From: Nocardioides ginsengisegetis
GTDB lineage: Bacteria; Actinomycetota; Actinomycetes; Propionibacteriales; Nocardioidaceae
Assembly (NCBI RefSeq): GCF_014138045.1
Contig: NZ_JACGXA010000001.1
Location: 62,001-126,000, forward strand
Direction of reading: 5' to 3'
DNA: 64,000 nt
In this document: piece by piece, positions 9,004-16,634 of the stretch
How positions within the stretch are numbered: position 1 is the first letter of the stretch
How the letters are laid out: every line of letters begins with the position of its first letter
Program-made: the position numbers and the translations under genes
The notes under the pieces: generated by a model
The model's input: only the letters and a program-made list of their open reading frames with translations
Database searches by the model: none
What the model was told of the DNA's origin: nothing

Positions 9004-9133
9004 AGAGGCCCGGGACGCCGGTGCCGCCGTCCGCGCGGCCGTATCTTCGCAGATCGCCGCGACCGGACCGTCGCGGCCGCAGACGCAGACCCCAGGAGGT
9101 TCGGCCGCGCGCTGAACCTGACCGTGCCGTGAC

Positions 9134-9149
9134 GGCGTTGAGGAGGTCA
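9134..9149 (+). promoter_or_regulatory. candidate shared promoter/operator motif upstream of the 9174 gene
   Basis: GGCGTTGAGGAGGTCA lies 25 nt before the 9174 start. A 14/16 match (GGCGTTGAGGGAGTCA) lies at 9534-9549, 65 nt before the ECF sigma start. This could be a binding site for the sigma factor or a common regulator; no mapping is available. Confidence 0.35.
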
Positions 9150-9173
9150 CACACGCAACAGGAAGGCAGTCCG

Positions 9174-9485
9174 ATGAACGCATCCATCACCCGCAGGTTC
9201 GGCAGTGTCGCCGCCGCGACAGGAGCAGCTGCCCTGACCGTCGTGCTCGGCTGCCCCGCGGCCCTCGCCGACAATCCCTCCGGCGGTCCGACCTACGACC
9301 CGGAGCAGATCTCGAGTGGTGTCCCGGGTGGGCGGTGGACGCCGGTCACGGTCGTCCACGACGCCCCACCGGGACCGTCCTCCTTCCACTACGAGGACGC
9401 CGTGCTCGGCGCAGCGACCGGTGCCTTGGTCGTCGGCGGGGCCGTCGTGGCCGTCTCGCTGCGGCGCCGGACCTCGCTGACCTGA
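9174..9485 (+). CDS. small exported membrane-anchored protein
   Basis: 103 aa, ATG with AGGAAGG upstream. It starts with a signal-like segment (ITRRFGSVAAATGAAALTVVLGC) and a likely AlaXAla-type site (PAALA-DNPSG). A short extracellular Pro/Gly-rich linker follows, then a C-terminal helix (AVLGAATGALVVGGAVVAV) with a basic stop-transfer tail (RRRTSLT). No family recognised. The next gene is an ECF sigma factor with a similar upstream motif, so the two may be co-regulated. Confidence 0.72.
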   Translation: MNASITRRFGSVAAATGAAALTVVLGCPAALADNPSGGPTYDPEQISSGVPGGRWTPVTVVHDAPPGPSSFHYEDAVLGAATGALVVGGAVVAVSLRRRTSLT

Positions 9486-9502
9486 GTCCAGGGAACCAGC
9501 GG

Positions 9503-9528
9503 CCGGCCGGACTGAACCATCCGGCCGG
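9503..9528 (+). terminator. hairpin terminator after the 9174 gene
   Basis: 9-bp perfect stem CCGGCCGGA (9503-9511) / TCCGGCCGG (9520-9528) with an 8-nt loop, 17 nt after the stop codon. No T-run, as is usual in high-GC actinobacteria. Confidence 0.55.
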
Positions 9529-9533
9529 TTCGC

Positions 9534-9549
9534 GGCGTTGAGGGAGTCA
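9534..9549 (+). promoter_or_regulatory. candidate shared promoter/operator motif upstream of the ECF sigma gene
   Basis: GGCGTTGAGGGAGTCA differs at two bases from the motif at 9134-9149. If it is bound by the sigma factor encoded at 9615, that would mean autoregulation. Confidence 0.35.
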
Positions 9550-9614
9550 GGCAGATCGGGTTGCCCGGGCCACGGAAAGCATGGTGCAGTGAGCGTGCGG
9601 GAGCAGGAGGTGCC

Positions 9615-10139
9615 ATGCACCTTGCGGAGCAGGAGGAGTTCGCGGAGTTCGTCCGCGCCCAGCACGCCTCCCTGTTCCGGACGGCGTACCTCATGACGGG
9701 GGACTACCAGCGCGCCGAGGACATCGTCCAGACCGCCCTCGTCAAGGTGTTCCTGCGCTGGCGGCAGATCCAGTCGATGAGCCAGCCCGGTGCCTACGCG
9801 AAGCGGATCGTCGCCAACCAGACCCTCTCGTGGTGGCGGCGCCGGTCGTCGACCGAGAGCGTCGTGGACACTCTCGGCGACCGCGGGGTGCCCGGACACG
9901 AGGAGCGGGTGACCGAGCACGACACCATGTGGCGCGCGGTCCTCCAGCTCCCTCCGCGGCAGCGGGCGGTCATCGTGCTGCGCTACTACGAGGACCTCTC
10001 GGAGGCCGAGACCGCCGAGGTGCTCGACATGGCCGTCGGCACCGTCAAGAGCCACAGCAACGCCGCCCACCACCGGCTCGCGACGTTGCTGGACGATCCC
10101 GCCCCAGGGATGGCGCACACGGAGAAGAGGCCGACGTGA
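9615..10139 (+). CDS. ECF sigma factor, SigE-like (SigE50-type)
   Basis: 174 aa, ATG with AGGAGG 4 nt upstream, an exceptionally strong ribosome site. Region 2 spans about residues 10-75 (LFRTAYLMTGDYQRAEDIVQTALVKVFLRW, then VANQTLSWWRR). Region 4 spans about 100-160 (LQLPPRQRAVIVLRYYEDLSEAETAEVLDMAVGTVKSHS), including the helix-turn-helix. The DYQRAEDIVQTAL stretch is typical of the actinobacterial SigE/SigM-like group. The stop overlaps the start of the next gene (GTGA), so the two proteins are translationally coupled. The expected role is transcription of an envelope-stress or secreted-protein regulon. Confidence 0.9.
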   Translation: MHLAEQEEFAEFVRAQHASLFRTAYLMTGDYQRAEDIVQTALVKVFLRWRQIQSMSQPGAYAKRIVANQTLSWWRRRSSTESVVDTLGDRGVPGHEERVTEHDTMWRAVLQLPPRQRAVIVLRYYEDLSEAETAEVLDMAVGTVKSHSNAAHHRLATLLDDPAPGMAHTEKRPT

Positions 10140-11014
10140 CCGTCGAGAACAGGGTGCGTAGCGCGCTGCGCGAGGTCGGCGCTGGGGTGGTGCCTCCGGT
10201 GCCGGACCCGGCACGGTACGCCGCGTCCGGGACGCGGGTACGCCGTCGGCGGCGCCTCGCCGCTGTCGTCGGGATGCTCGTGGTGGGTCTGCTCGCCGTC
10301 GGCGTGCCTCGGATGAACCTGTTGCCCGACCAGGGGGAGGTCACCAAGCACCTCGACCTGCCCGGGCGACTCAGCGACCTCCGCTCGTACGACTACATCG
10401 CCCCCGGTCCCTACGTCGCCGACTTCTTGGGCGCACCGACCTGGTTCCCGCGCGTCGTCGTCACGGTTCCTCCGGGGTTCAGCACGGATGGCTGGCTGTA
10501 CGACGCCCTCGGTGACGGACCGGAGTCGAGTGCCAGTGGCCTGGCCCATCGGCAGCTCGCCTTCTGGACCGTCGATGCCGTGAACACCAACGCCTGCCGC
10601 GGTGCGGACCACTGGGTGAGCGCGGGAACGACCGCTCAGGACCTCCTGACGGCACTCCGGCACGTGCCCAGCCTGCGGCTGGGCGACGCCCGGCCGATCA
10701 CCCTGGACGGCTACCCGGGGTGGCGAGTCCGCCTGTCGCAGCCGGCGGCGCAGGTGTGGGATGCCTGCGCGCTCGCCACGCTGAATGTCTGGCGCTCCGC
10801 GGACCTCGGGGTGCTGTACCAGCGGAACGTCTCGCGGCCGGAAGCCTGGGTGCACGACCTCTGGATCGTGGATGTCGGTCGCTACCGCGTGGTGCTGGAC
10901 GCCGAGCACCTTCCCGGGGTGTCGGCGGACCAGCTGGCCGAGCTCGAGGACATCGTCGCCACGGCCGTGTTCGTCCCGTTCGGGAGCACGCCCGGGACAA
11001 CGCAGGGTCCCTGA
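10136..11014 (+). CDS. membrane-anchored putative anti-sigma partner of the ECF sigma factor
   Basis: 292 aa from GTG 10136, which overlaps the sigma stop by 4 nt. A short cytoplasmic N-terminus (VENRVRSALREVGAGVVP) precedes an Arg-rich patch (RVRRRRRL), a single membrane helix (about 40-60) and a long extracytoplasmic domain. That domain contains the WFPRVVVTVPPGFSTDGWLYD segment and several Trp and Cys residues. No HxxxCxxC zinc anti-sigma motif is visible, so the assignment as anti-sigma rests on coupling and topology. The N-terminus is short for sigma binding, so another sensor role is possible. Confidence 0.72.
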   Translation: MTVENRVRSALREVGAGVVPPVPDPARYAASGTRVRRRRRLAAVVGMLVVGLLAVGVPRMNLLPDQGEVTKHLDLPGRLSDLRSYDYIAPGPYVADFLGAPTWFPRVVVTVPPGFSTDGWLYDALGDGPESSASGLAHRQLAFWTVDAVNTNACRGADHWVSAGTTAQDLLTALRHVPSLRLGDARPITLDGYPGWRVRLSQPAAQVWDACALATLNVWRSADLGVLYQRNVSRPEAWVHDLWIVDVGRYRVVLDAEHLPGVSADQLAELEDIVATAVFVPFGSTPGTTQGP

Positions 11015-11135
11015 CGACCGAATGCGGCGGCTCCGGACGGTGTCCGGGGTTCCTGCCGTGCTCCGGGGGTTCTTGTGGCGCTGTGAGGGGTCGGCCGGGA
11101 TACGGTCCCGGCATCCATCTCGGAAGGAGCTCCAC

Positions 11136-12989
11136 ATGCATCTCAACGGTCGCCGTGTCAGCGCGCTCTCGGTCGTCGCGCTCACGTCGCTGTCTCTCGG
11201 GTTCGGTGCCATCGCCGGATCGAGCGAAGCGGCCACCCGTCAGTCGCACCCGGACGCGCGGAGCGTCTACTCCCACCTGGAGAAGGTGGGAGCGACGGAC
11301 TACGTCAAGCTCGACCTCCTGGCGCTCAACGACTTCCACGGGAACCTCGAGACCGTGCCGTCGACCAGCTCGAGCGGACGCATCAACAACACCCCCGCGG
11401 GTGGGGTGGCCTATCTCGCCCAGCTGGTCCGTCAGGAGAGGAAGAGCTCGCGCGCCGCGGGTGCGGTCCCGTTGACCGTGGCCGCCGGCGACCTCATCGG
11501 TGCCTCGCCGCTGCTCTCGGCGGCCTTCCACGACGAGCCGACCATCAAGGCGATGAACAAGATCGGCCTGCAGGTCGCGTCGGTCGGCAACCACGAGTTC
11601 GACGAGGGATGGCGCGAGCTGCGTCGCATGCAGAACGGCGGCTGCCTCGCCGACGGCCCCGACGGCGCCAACGGCCAGAACTCCTGCCCGGCGGACCAGG
11701 GCTTCGACGGAGCGGACTTCCAGTACCTCGGCGCCAACGTCAAGTGGAGCGACCCGTCCGCGCACAAGCGGGACACAGTCTTCCCGGCGACCAAGATCTT
11801 CGACGTCGACGGGCAGAAGGTCGCCTTCATCGGCATGACGCTCGAGGGAACCCCCGCGATCGTCAGCCAGGCCGGCATCCAGGGCCTCACCTTCACGGAC
11901 GAGGTCGAGACCGCCAACGCGCTGGTCCCGATGCTGGAGGAGAAGGGCGTCGAGTCGATCATCGTGCTCCTGCACGAGGGCCTGACGCCCACCGACGCCA
12001 CGGCCTACAACGACTGCACCGGTCCGGTCGGGCCGGCTCTCGAGATCGCCCAGAACCTCAGCCCCGCCATCGACGCGGTCGTCTCGGGCCACACGCACCA
12101 GCCCTACAACTGCGTCGTCCAGGACCCCGCGGGCAACCCGCGCCTGCTCACGAGCGCGGCGTCCTTCGGCCGGATGGTCACCAAGCTGCACCTGCTGATC
12201 GACCCCGTGACGCACGACGTCGTGCGGCCGGCGGCGTACGCCCGGAACATGATCGTCGACAACGGTGACTCGGTGACCCCGTCGGCCGACCTCCTCAAGC
12301 TCATCGACACCTACAAGACGCTCGTCGCCCCGATCGCCAACGAGGTCATCGGCCACATCGAGCCCGGCACCTCGATCGTCAAGACCCCCGACGCCAACGG
12401 CGGCGACTCGCCCCTCGGCAACCTGATCGCGGACGCCCAGAAGGCGGACGGCTCGGTCGTGTCCGACGGCAAGGCACCCGTCATCGCCCTGATGAACCCC
12501 GGCGGCATCCGTGCGGACCTCGTGGAGAACGACGCCGGCGACGTCACCTATGGCGCCGCCTTCTCCGTCCAGCCGTTCAACAACTTCGTGGTCTCCATGG
12601 ACCTGACCGGAGCGCAGATCAAGGCCGTGCTCAACCAGCAGTGGAACGGTCCCAACGAGACGGCGAACAAGATCATGCAGGTCTCGGGCCTGAGCTACAC
12701 CTGGGACAAGTCGGACGCCGCGCTCCCCGACACCAACGCCCTCGTCGGCGACGTGCTCGTCGACGACGACGGTGACGCGGCGACGCCGATGGTGCCGATC
12801 GTGGACGGGACGACCTACCGGGTCGTCGCGAACAACTTCATGTCCGACGGCGGTGACAACTTCACCACCTTCAAGGAGGGCGCGAACAAGCTCGTCGGCG
12901 GGCTCGACATCGACTCGCTCCGCACCTACCTCCTCGCCCACGACCCGGTCGGACCCACGGCCACCGACCGGATCTCCCAGCAGGGCTGA
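11136..12989 (+). CDS. secreted bifunctional metallophosphatase / 5'-nucleotidase (UshA-like)
   Basis: 617 aa, ATG with GGAAGGAG upstream and a Sec signal peptide (about 1-34, cleavage after SSEAA). The N-terminal metallophosphoesterase domain has the metal motifs LNDFHGN (near 64), AAGDLIG, VGNHEFDEG and VSGHTHQPY, which bind the two-metal centre. The C-terminal 5'-nucleotidase domain starts near 410 with GDSPLGNLIADA and MNPGGIRADL, then FNNFVVSMDLTG for base stacking. The substrate is an extracellular nucleotide or related phosphoester, releasing phosphate and nucleoside. No sortase or cell-wall anchor is seen. It is a single gene ended by a strong hairpin. Confidence 0.92.
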   Translation: MHLNGRRVSALSVVALTSLSLGFGAIAGSSEAATRQSHPDARSVYSHLEKVGATDYVKLDLLALNDFHGNLETVPSTSSSGRINNTPAGGVAYLAQLVRQERKSSRAAGAVPLTVAAGDLIGASPLLSAAFHDEPTIKAMNKIGLQVASVGNHEFDEGWRELRRMQNGGCLADGPDGANGQNSCPADQGFDGADFQYLGANVKWSDPSAHKRDTVFPATKIFDVDGQKVAFIGMTLEGTPAIVSQAGIQGLTFTDEVETANALVPMLEEKGVESIIVLLHEGLTPTDATAYNDCTGPVGPALEIAQNLSPAIDAVVSGHTHQPYNCVVQDPAGNPRLLTSAASFGRMVTKLHLLIDPVTHDVVRPAAYARNMIVDNGDSVTPSADLLKLIDTYKTLVAPIANEVIGHIEPGTSIVKTPDANGGDSPLGNLIADAQKADGSVVSDGKAPVIALMNPGGIRADLVENDAGDVTYGAAFSVQPFNNFVVSMDLTGAQIKAVLNQQWNGPNETANKIMQVSGLSYTWDKSDAALPDTNALVGDVLVDDDGDAATPMVPIVDGTTYRVVANNFMSDGGDNFTTFKEGANKLVGGLDIDSLRTYLLAHDPVGPTATDRISQQG

Positions 12990-13010
12990 CCAGCAGATCC
13001 ACCACACCAG

Positions 13011-13043
13011 CAGGCCCCCGCTCCGCGACGGAGCGGGGGCCTG
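13011..13043 (+). terminator. strong hairpin terminator after the 5'-nucleotidase
   Basis: Perfect 15-bp stem (13011-13025 with 13029-13043), loop CGA, 21 nt after the stop, followed by TCTGGTC. Confidence 0.8.
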
Positions 13044-13159
13044 TCTGGTCCGGTCACCCCCCGATTGGGACGGTCCGGCCGACCGAAAGGACGATGTCGC
13101 GCGGGGTCCGCGGTCATAGGGTCCCTGCAGGACTCGGAGCGACCTGGGGAGGGGCGATC

Positions 13160-13903
13160 GTGGTGACGCGTGTGCGCGTGCCGTCGTACCGGCCGAAGCC
13201 GACGCGCCAGCAGCGCCTGGCCTACGGCGGGGTGCTCTTCGGCGCCGCCTCCTTCCTGACCGTGCTGGCCCTGCAGCCGCAGCTCGTGACGCAGGCGGGC
13301 CGGCAGCTGACCGACCTCGTCCGTGAGGTCCCGGTCGCATCCGGGCCGCTCCCCGGCACGGTGCTCGAGCGCCTTCCGCGCCCGCACGCGCAGGCTCCTG
13401 CGCCAGGACCTGCCACCACGACCCCCGCCGCGCCCTCGGCTCCCGCGACCTCGACGTCCTCGGGCGGGACCGCGAGCGGTCACGCGGCGCACTTCGTGGG
13501 CAGTCCGGCCACGGGCGGCCACGCGCCCGGAGGCCACCCCTCACCCCCGACTTCGCCCGTGCCCGGCAACGGCCACACGGCCGGGCCGATCACCGGGGTC
13601 ATCCACCCGCCGGTCGTGATCGTCGCTGATGGCGTCGACCAGGCGACCGGTGGCGCCAGCTCGCCGGTCACCGGACCCGCCGTGCAGGTGGTCGACGGCG
13701 CCACGGGGGCGCTCGACGGCGCCCTGGGCGGCGGCCACGGGCACGGTCACGCCTACGGCCACACCAAGCCCGGGTCGAAGCACGAGTCGAAGCACGGCTC
13801 CAAGCACGGCTCCAAGCACGGCTCCAAGCACGAGGCCAAGCACGAGGCCAAGCACGGGCACAAGACCGGGCACGCCAAGCACGGGAAGCACGCCCAGCAC
13901 TGA
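13160..13903 (+). CDS. membrane-anchored protein with Lys/His-rich tandem-repeat tail
   Basis: 247 aa from GTG 13160; GGGGAGGGG lies 5-10 nt upstream, while earlier in-frame starts lack a site. One membrane helix (about 20-40) follows a basic N-terminus. The rest is a low-complexity Pro/Ala/Thr/Ser and Gly/His region, presumably outside the membrane. The last 40 residues are built from KHGS/KHEA repeats ending KHGKHAQH. Such a tail could bind metals, nucleic acid or acidic polymers; none of these is shown by the sequence. No homologous family recognised, and the tail resembles the Lys/His/Ala-rich tails seen in several actinobacterial proteins. Confidence 0.65.
   Translation: MVTRVRVPSYRPKPTRQQRLAYGGVLFGAASFLTVLALQPQLVTQAGRQLTDLVREVPVASGPLPGTVLERLPRPHAQAPAPGPATTTPAAPSAPATSTSSGGTASGHAAHFVGSPATGGHAPGGHPSPPTSPVPGNGHTAGPITGVIHPPVVIVADGVDQATGGASSPVTGPAVQVVDGATGALDGALGGGHGHGHAYGHTKPGSKHESKHGSKHGSKHGSKHEAKHEAKHGHKTGHAKHGKHAQH
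13778..13895 (+). repeat. 12-nt tandem repeat encoding the KHGS/KHEA tail
   Basis: Imperfect units around AAGCACGGCTCC repeat in frame about nine times. The central units (three KHGS, then two KHEA) are identical within each type, which implies recent slippage expansion. Confidence 0.8.
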
Positions 13904-13957
13904 CCCGTCCCCAGGATTCGGGGCGCCAGGGGTGCCCCGGGTCGCTAGCGTGCAGGG

Positions 13958-15106
13958 ATGCGCATCGTCGTCCTGGGCGCGGGCTTCGGGGGCCTCGAGA
14001 TCGCCAGTCGCCTGTCCGCGGAGTTCGGTGACGCCCTCGACCTGGTCCTGGTCGACCGGGCCGACGCGTTCGTCTTCGGCTTCAGCAAGCTCGACGTGAT
14101 GTTCGGCCGGACGACCGCCGAGCACGTCGTGCACCGCTACGGCGACGTGGTGCGGCCCGGGGTCCGGTTCGTGCAGGCGAGCGTGCGCGCGATCGACCCG
14201 GTGGCGCGCCGGGTGGTGACCGACGACGAGGTGCTCGAGGCCGACGTGCTGGTGATCGCGCTGGGCGCGGACCTGCATCCCGAGGCGACGCCCGGCCTGG
14301 TCGAGGGCGGCCACGAGTTCTACACGGTGGAGGGCGCGTTCGCGGTCCGCGAGGTCCTGGAGCGCTTCGAGGGCGGCCGCGTCGTGGTGGCCGTGACGTC
14401 CACCCCGTTCAAGTGCCCGCCGGCTCCCAGTGAGACCGCCTTCCTCGTGCACGACCTGCTCGAGCGACGCGGCCTGCTCGACCGCTCGGAGGTGTCGCTG
14501 GTGATGCCGCTGCCGGCGCCGATCCCGCCGTCGCCCCAGGCCTCGCGGGCGATCCTCACGGCGTTCGCGGAGCGCGGCATCGCCTGGCACCCCGAGACGC
14601 TGGTCCACAGCATCGACCCGGCGCGGAAGGTCGCGGTCCTCACCGACGGCGGCGAGCTGCCGTTCGACCTGCTCCTGGCCGTCCCCGTGCACCGCGCGCC
14701 GGCGGTCGTCGTCGAGGCCGGGCTGACCCAGGACGGCTGGGTGCCCGTGGACCCGTTCACGCTCGAGACCCGCTTCCCCGACGTCTACGCCGTGGGCGAC
14801 GTGACCAGTGTCGGGACGCCCAAGGCGGGCGTCTTCGCCGAGGGTCAGGCGGCGGTCGTGGCGGACGCGATCGCCGCACGGATGCGCTCCGACAGCGCCG
14901 GAGCGACGTACGACGGGCGCGGGATCTGCTACCTCGAGCTCGGCCACGACGAGGTGGCACGGGTGGAGGTGGTCTTCCGGCCGGGGGAGATGCCGGTGGG
15001 GGCGCTGGAGGGGCCGACGCCCGAGCTGGCCGCGGACAAGGCGGCGTTCGGGGCGGAGCGGGTGCAGCGGTGGTTCGGCCGGTCCTGGGAGCAGCTGGCG
15101 CGCTGA
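13958..15106 (+). CDS. FAD-dependent pyridine nucleotide-disulfide oxidoreductase (SQR/NDH-like)
   Basis: 382 aa. The N-terminal FAD loop is VVLGAGFGGLE (residues 4-14). The FAD-closing motif VYAVGDVTSVGTPKAGVFAEGQ (about 276-297) is typical of sulfide:quinone oxidoreductase-like flavoproteins. A cysteine near 151 (FKCPPAP) matches the position of a conserved CPxAP segment in SQR-like proteins. The other redox-active cysteines of true SQR are not obvious, so sulfide specificity is uncertain. TAGCGT stands 6 nt before the ATG, consistent with a leaderless transcript. Confidence 0.83.
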   Translation: MRIVVLGAGFGGLEIASRLSAEFGDALDLVLVDRADAFVFGFSKLDVMFGRTTAEHVVHRYGDVVRPGVRFVQASVRAIDPVARRVVTDDEVLEADVLVIALGADLHPEATPGLVEGGHEFYTVEGAFAVREVLERFEGGRVVVAVTSTPFKCPPAPSETAFLVHDLLERRGLLDRSEVSLVMPLPAPIPPSPQASRAILTAFAERGIAWHPETLVHSIDPARKVAVLTDGGELPFDLLLAVPVHRAPAVVVEAGLTQDGWVPVDPFTLETRFPDVYAVGDVTSVGTPKAGVFAEGQAAVVADAIAARMRSDSAGATYDGRGICYLELGHDEVARVEVVFRPGEMPVGALEGPTPELAADKAAFGAERVQRWFGRSWEQLAR

Positions 15107-15402
15107 CCGTGTCCCCGACGGACCGGCGTCGTTAGCGCGCCTGTCACGCGTGCGTAGCAGAACCTTCATGCCTCTGGCGAAGAAAGTGTGTCCCGGAAGC
15201 GTGAACCTCGCCCATACCTTGCTAGTGTCGACGCCAGCAACAGGTGCAAGTTCCAGCAGGTCTGACGCCCGCGGAGTTTGTGATCCAACGGCGTTTCGTT
15301 TTTGTGGCTCCAAATCCACATGTCGGAGCGACGTGTCACCGCATCTGATGCGGGGCCGTCGAAGTGACGGCCTCATCGCACCGATATAGGAGTACAGAGC
15401 AC
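15107..15402 (+). promoter_or_regulatory. long upstream region of the cold-shock gene with candidate promoter
   Basis: A candidate promoter is GTGAAC (15201-15206), 16-nt spacer, TAGTGT (15223-15228) preceded by TGC. This would give a roughly 170-nt untranslated leader, as is usual for cold-shock mRNAs, whose leaders are temperature-sensitive. The region is less GC-rich than its surroundings. No gene is supported here. Confidence 0.45.
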
Positions 15403-15606
15403 ATGGCTCAGGGCACCGTTAAGTGGTTCAACGCCGAGAAGGGTTTCGGCTTCATTGCGCAGGAGGACGGCGGCGACGACGTCTTCGTGCACTACTCGGC
15501 CATCCAGACGCAGGGCTACAAGTCCCTGGATGAGAACCAGAAGGTTGAGTTCGACGTCACCCAGGGTCCGAAGGGCCCCCAGGCGGAGAACGTTCGCGCG
15601 ATCTGA
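15403..15606 (+). CDS. cspA: CspA-family cold shock protein
   Basis: 67 aa, a single OB-fold nucleic-acid chaperone. RNP1 is KGFGFIAQ and RNP2 is VFVHYSAI, preceded by [14 protein letters not shown] 15403 is chosen over the upstream in-frame ATG because ATAGGAG is upstream and the family always starts M(A/P)xGTVKWF. Length is exactly that of the family. It prevents RNA secondary structure in the cytoplasm and may be constitutively abundant. Confidence 0.95.
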   Translation: MAQGTVKWFNAEKGFGFIAQEDGGDDVFVHYSAIQTQGYKSLDENQKVEFDVTQGPKGPQAENVRAI

Positions 15607-15654
15607 TCTCGCGAACCTGAGGACCGGGCAGCACCTGTCCGACGTCTTCGTGTG

Positions 15655-15688
15655 ACGAGGCCTCACCCCTTCGGGGGTGGGGCCTCGT
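15655..15688 (+). terminator. hairpin terminator after the cold-shock gene
   Basis: 15-bp stem (15655-15669 with 15674-15688, one T-G pair) closed by a stable TTCG tetraloop, then TCCGTTTG. Confidence 0.85.
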
Positions 15689-15843
15689 TCCGTTTGTGCA
15701 GCGGCCGCCCGCGGAGTGACCCGGACGGGTGGTGTGGCACCACCCACACGGGTCAGATTTGGTTCAGAGCGTTTGGCGGTTGTGGCGCTCGGGCAGGCTT
15801 GTCACACGGGGGAGTCAATGTTGTCTTGTCACGAGGAGTCCAG

Positions 15844-16008
15844 GTGCACGACCAGTTCGACGTCACCCTTGAGGACGCCGACCTTCTCGGCGAGGTGGAG
15901 CTCACCACCAACCTGATCATCGCTGCGTCCGAGTCCGACGACCACCTGTCCGAGGGTCAGATCGACGACATCCTCGGCGTCGTCCCGCAGCCGCGCCAGG
16001 CCCAGTAG
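15844..16008 (+). CDS. small acidic protein, unknown function
   Basis: 54 aa from GTG 15844 with GAGGAG 7 nt upstream. It is rich in Asp/Glu with a hydrophobic centre (TTNLIIAASES) and ends DILGVVPQPRQAQ. The longer open frame to the left crosses the cold-shock terminator and is not credible. Codon use is typical for the genome. No cysteine, helix-turn-helix or signal peptide is visible. It resembles small conserved actinobacterial proteins of unknown role. Confidence 0.6.
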   Translation: MHDQFDVTLEDADLLGEVELTTNLIIAASESDDHLSEGQIDDILGVVPQPRQAQ

Positions 16009-16061
16009 CCCGCGCCCCTTCTCTCCGTCGTCTCCTCTCGGGCCGGTGCCGCCGCGCGCCC

Positions 16062-16090
16062 TTGAACGCCATACCCCATGGGGGTAGCCT
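16062..16090 (+). promoter_or_regulatory. copper-operon promoter with CsoR-type operator
   Basis: TTGAAC (16062-16067), a 17-nt spacer and TAGCCT (16085-16090) form a promoter ending 6 nt before the csoR ATG. The spacer is the pseudo-palindrome ATACCCCATGGGGGTA (16071-16086), which has the TACCCC...GGGGTA form of known CsoR operators. Apo-CsoR bound there would block RNA polymerase directly. Confidence 0.8.
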
Positions 16091-16096
16091 CGAGGC

Positions 16097-16396
16097 ATGC
16101 CGGACGACGAGCACCAGCACGGATACATCCACCGCAAGGACGACTACCTCAAGCGGCTGCGCCGCATCGAGGGCCAGGCCCGCGGCCTCCAGCGGATGGT
16201 CGAGGAGGAGAAGTACTGCATCGACATCCTCACCCAGGTGTCCGCCGTGACCAAGGCCCTCCAGGCCGTCTCGATCGGCCTGCTCGAGGAGCACATGCAG
16301 CACTGCGTCGTCGACGCCGCCCGGGCCGGTGAGGCCGAGGCCCGCGAGAAGGTCGCCGAGGCCGTCGACGCCATCGCCCGGCTCGTCCGGTCCTGA
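16097..16396 (+). CDS. csoR: CsoR-family copper-sensing repressor
   Basis: 99 aa. It is an all-helical DUF156 protein with the Cu(I) ligand triad: Cys in EKYCIDIL (near 41), then His and Cys in HMQHCVVDAA (near 66-70). In this family Cu(I) binding releases the operator. The start lies 6 nt after a TAGCCT box, so the mRNA is probably leaderless and the gene autoregulated through the palindrome at 16071-16086. It is first gene of csoR-copZ-copA. Confidence 0.93.
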   Translation: MPDDEHQHGYIHRKDDYLKRLRRIEGQARGLQRMVEEEKYCIDILTQVSAVTKALQAVSIGLLEEHMQHCVVDAARAGEAEAREKVAEAVDAIARLVRS

Positions 16397-16417
16397 CCCA
16401 ACGCTGAGGAGCGATCC

Positions 16418-16627
16418 ATGTCTTCTGTCTCCACCACCTTCACCGTCACCGGCATGACCTGCGGCCACTGCGTCGCCTCGGTCACCGAGGAGATCTCCGA
16501 GATCGACGGGGTCCAGGACGTCGCCGTCGTCCTCGAGACCGGTGCCGTCACCGTCACCAGCAGCCACGAGCTGGACCGCGCGAGCGTCGAGGCTGCCGTG
16601 ACCGAGGCGGGCTACGCACTGACATGA
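16418..16627 (+). CDS. copZ: copper chaperone, CopZ-like HMA protein
   Basis: 69 aa, ATG with GAGGAG upstream. It is a single heavy-metal-associated domain with GMTCGHC (residues 12-18), the CxxC Cu(I) site, and the usual beta-alpha-beta-beta-alpha-beta pattern ending EAGYAL. It carries Cu(I) in the cytosol to the ATPase encoded 7 nt downstream. Confidence 0.93.
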   Translation: MSSVSTTFTVTGMTCGHCVASVTEEISEIDGVQDVAVVLETGAVTVTSSHELDRASVEAAVTEAGYALT

Positions 16628-16634
16628 GCCCCCG

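Larger units (their letters stand above)
8508..9173. other. 666-nt intergenic region; right copy of the island repeat, no supported gene
   Basis: The open frames here overlap on both strands without ribosome sites or recognisable products. The segment carries the right inverted-repeat copy (8985-9003) and the direct 11-nt AGAGGCCCGGG (9004-9014). At 9134-9149 lies a motif that recurs at 9534-9549 ahead of the sigma factor gene. The region holds the start signals of the divergent genes at 8507 and 9174. Confidence 0.5.

Noticed and set aside
10698-13544. 948-aa minus-strand open frame
   Set aside because: Antisense to the 5'-nucleotidase and its neighbours; low-complexity Arg/Gly/Val content typical of shadows in GC-rich DNA.
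13541-15376. 611-aa minus-strand open frame
   Set aside because: Antisense to the flavoprotein and repeat-protein genes, whose motifs and starts are clear; the antisense product is a His/Arg/Gly-rich shadow.
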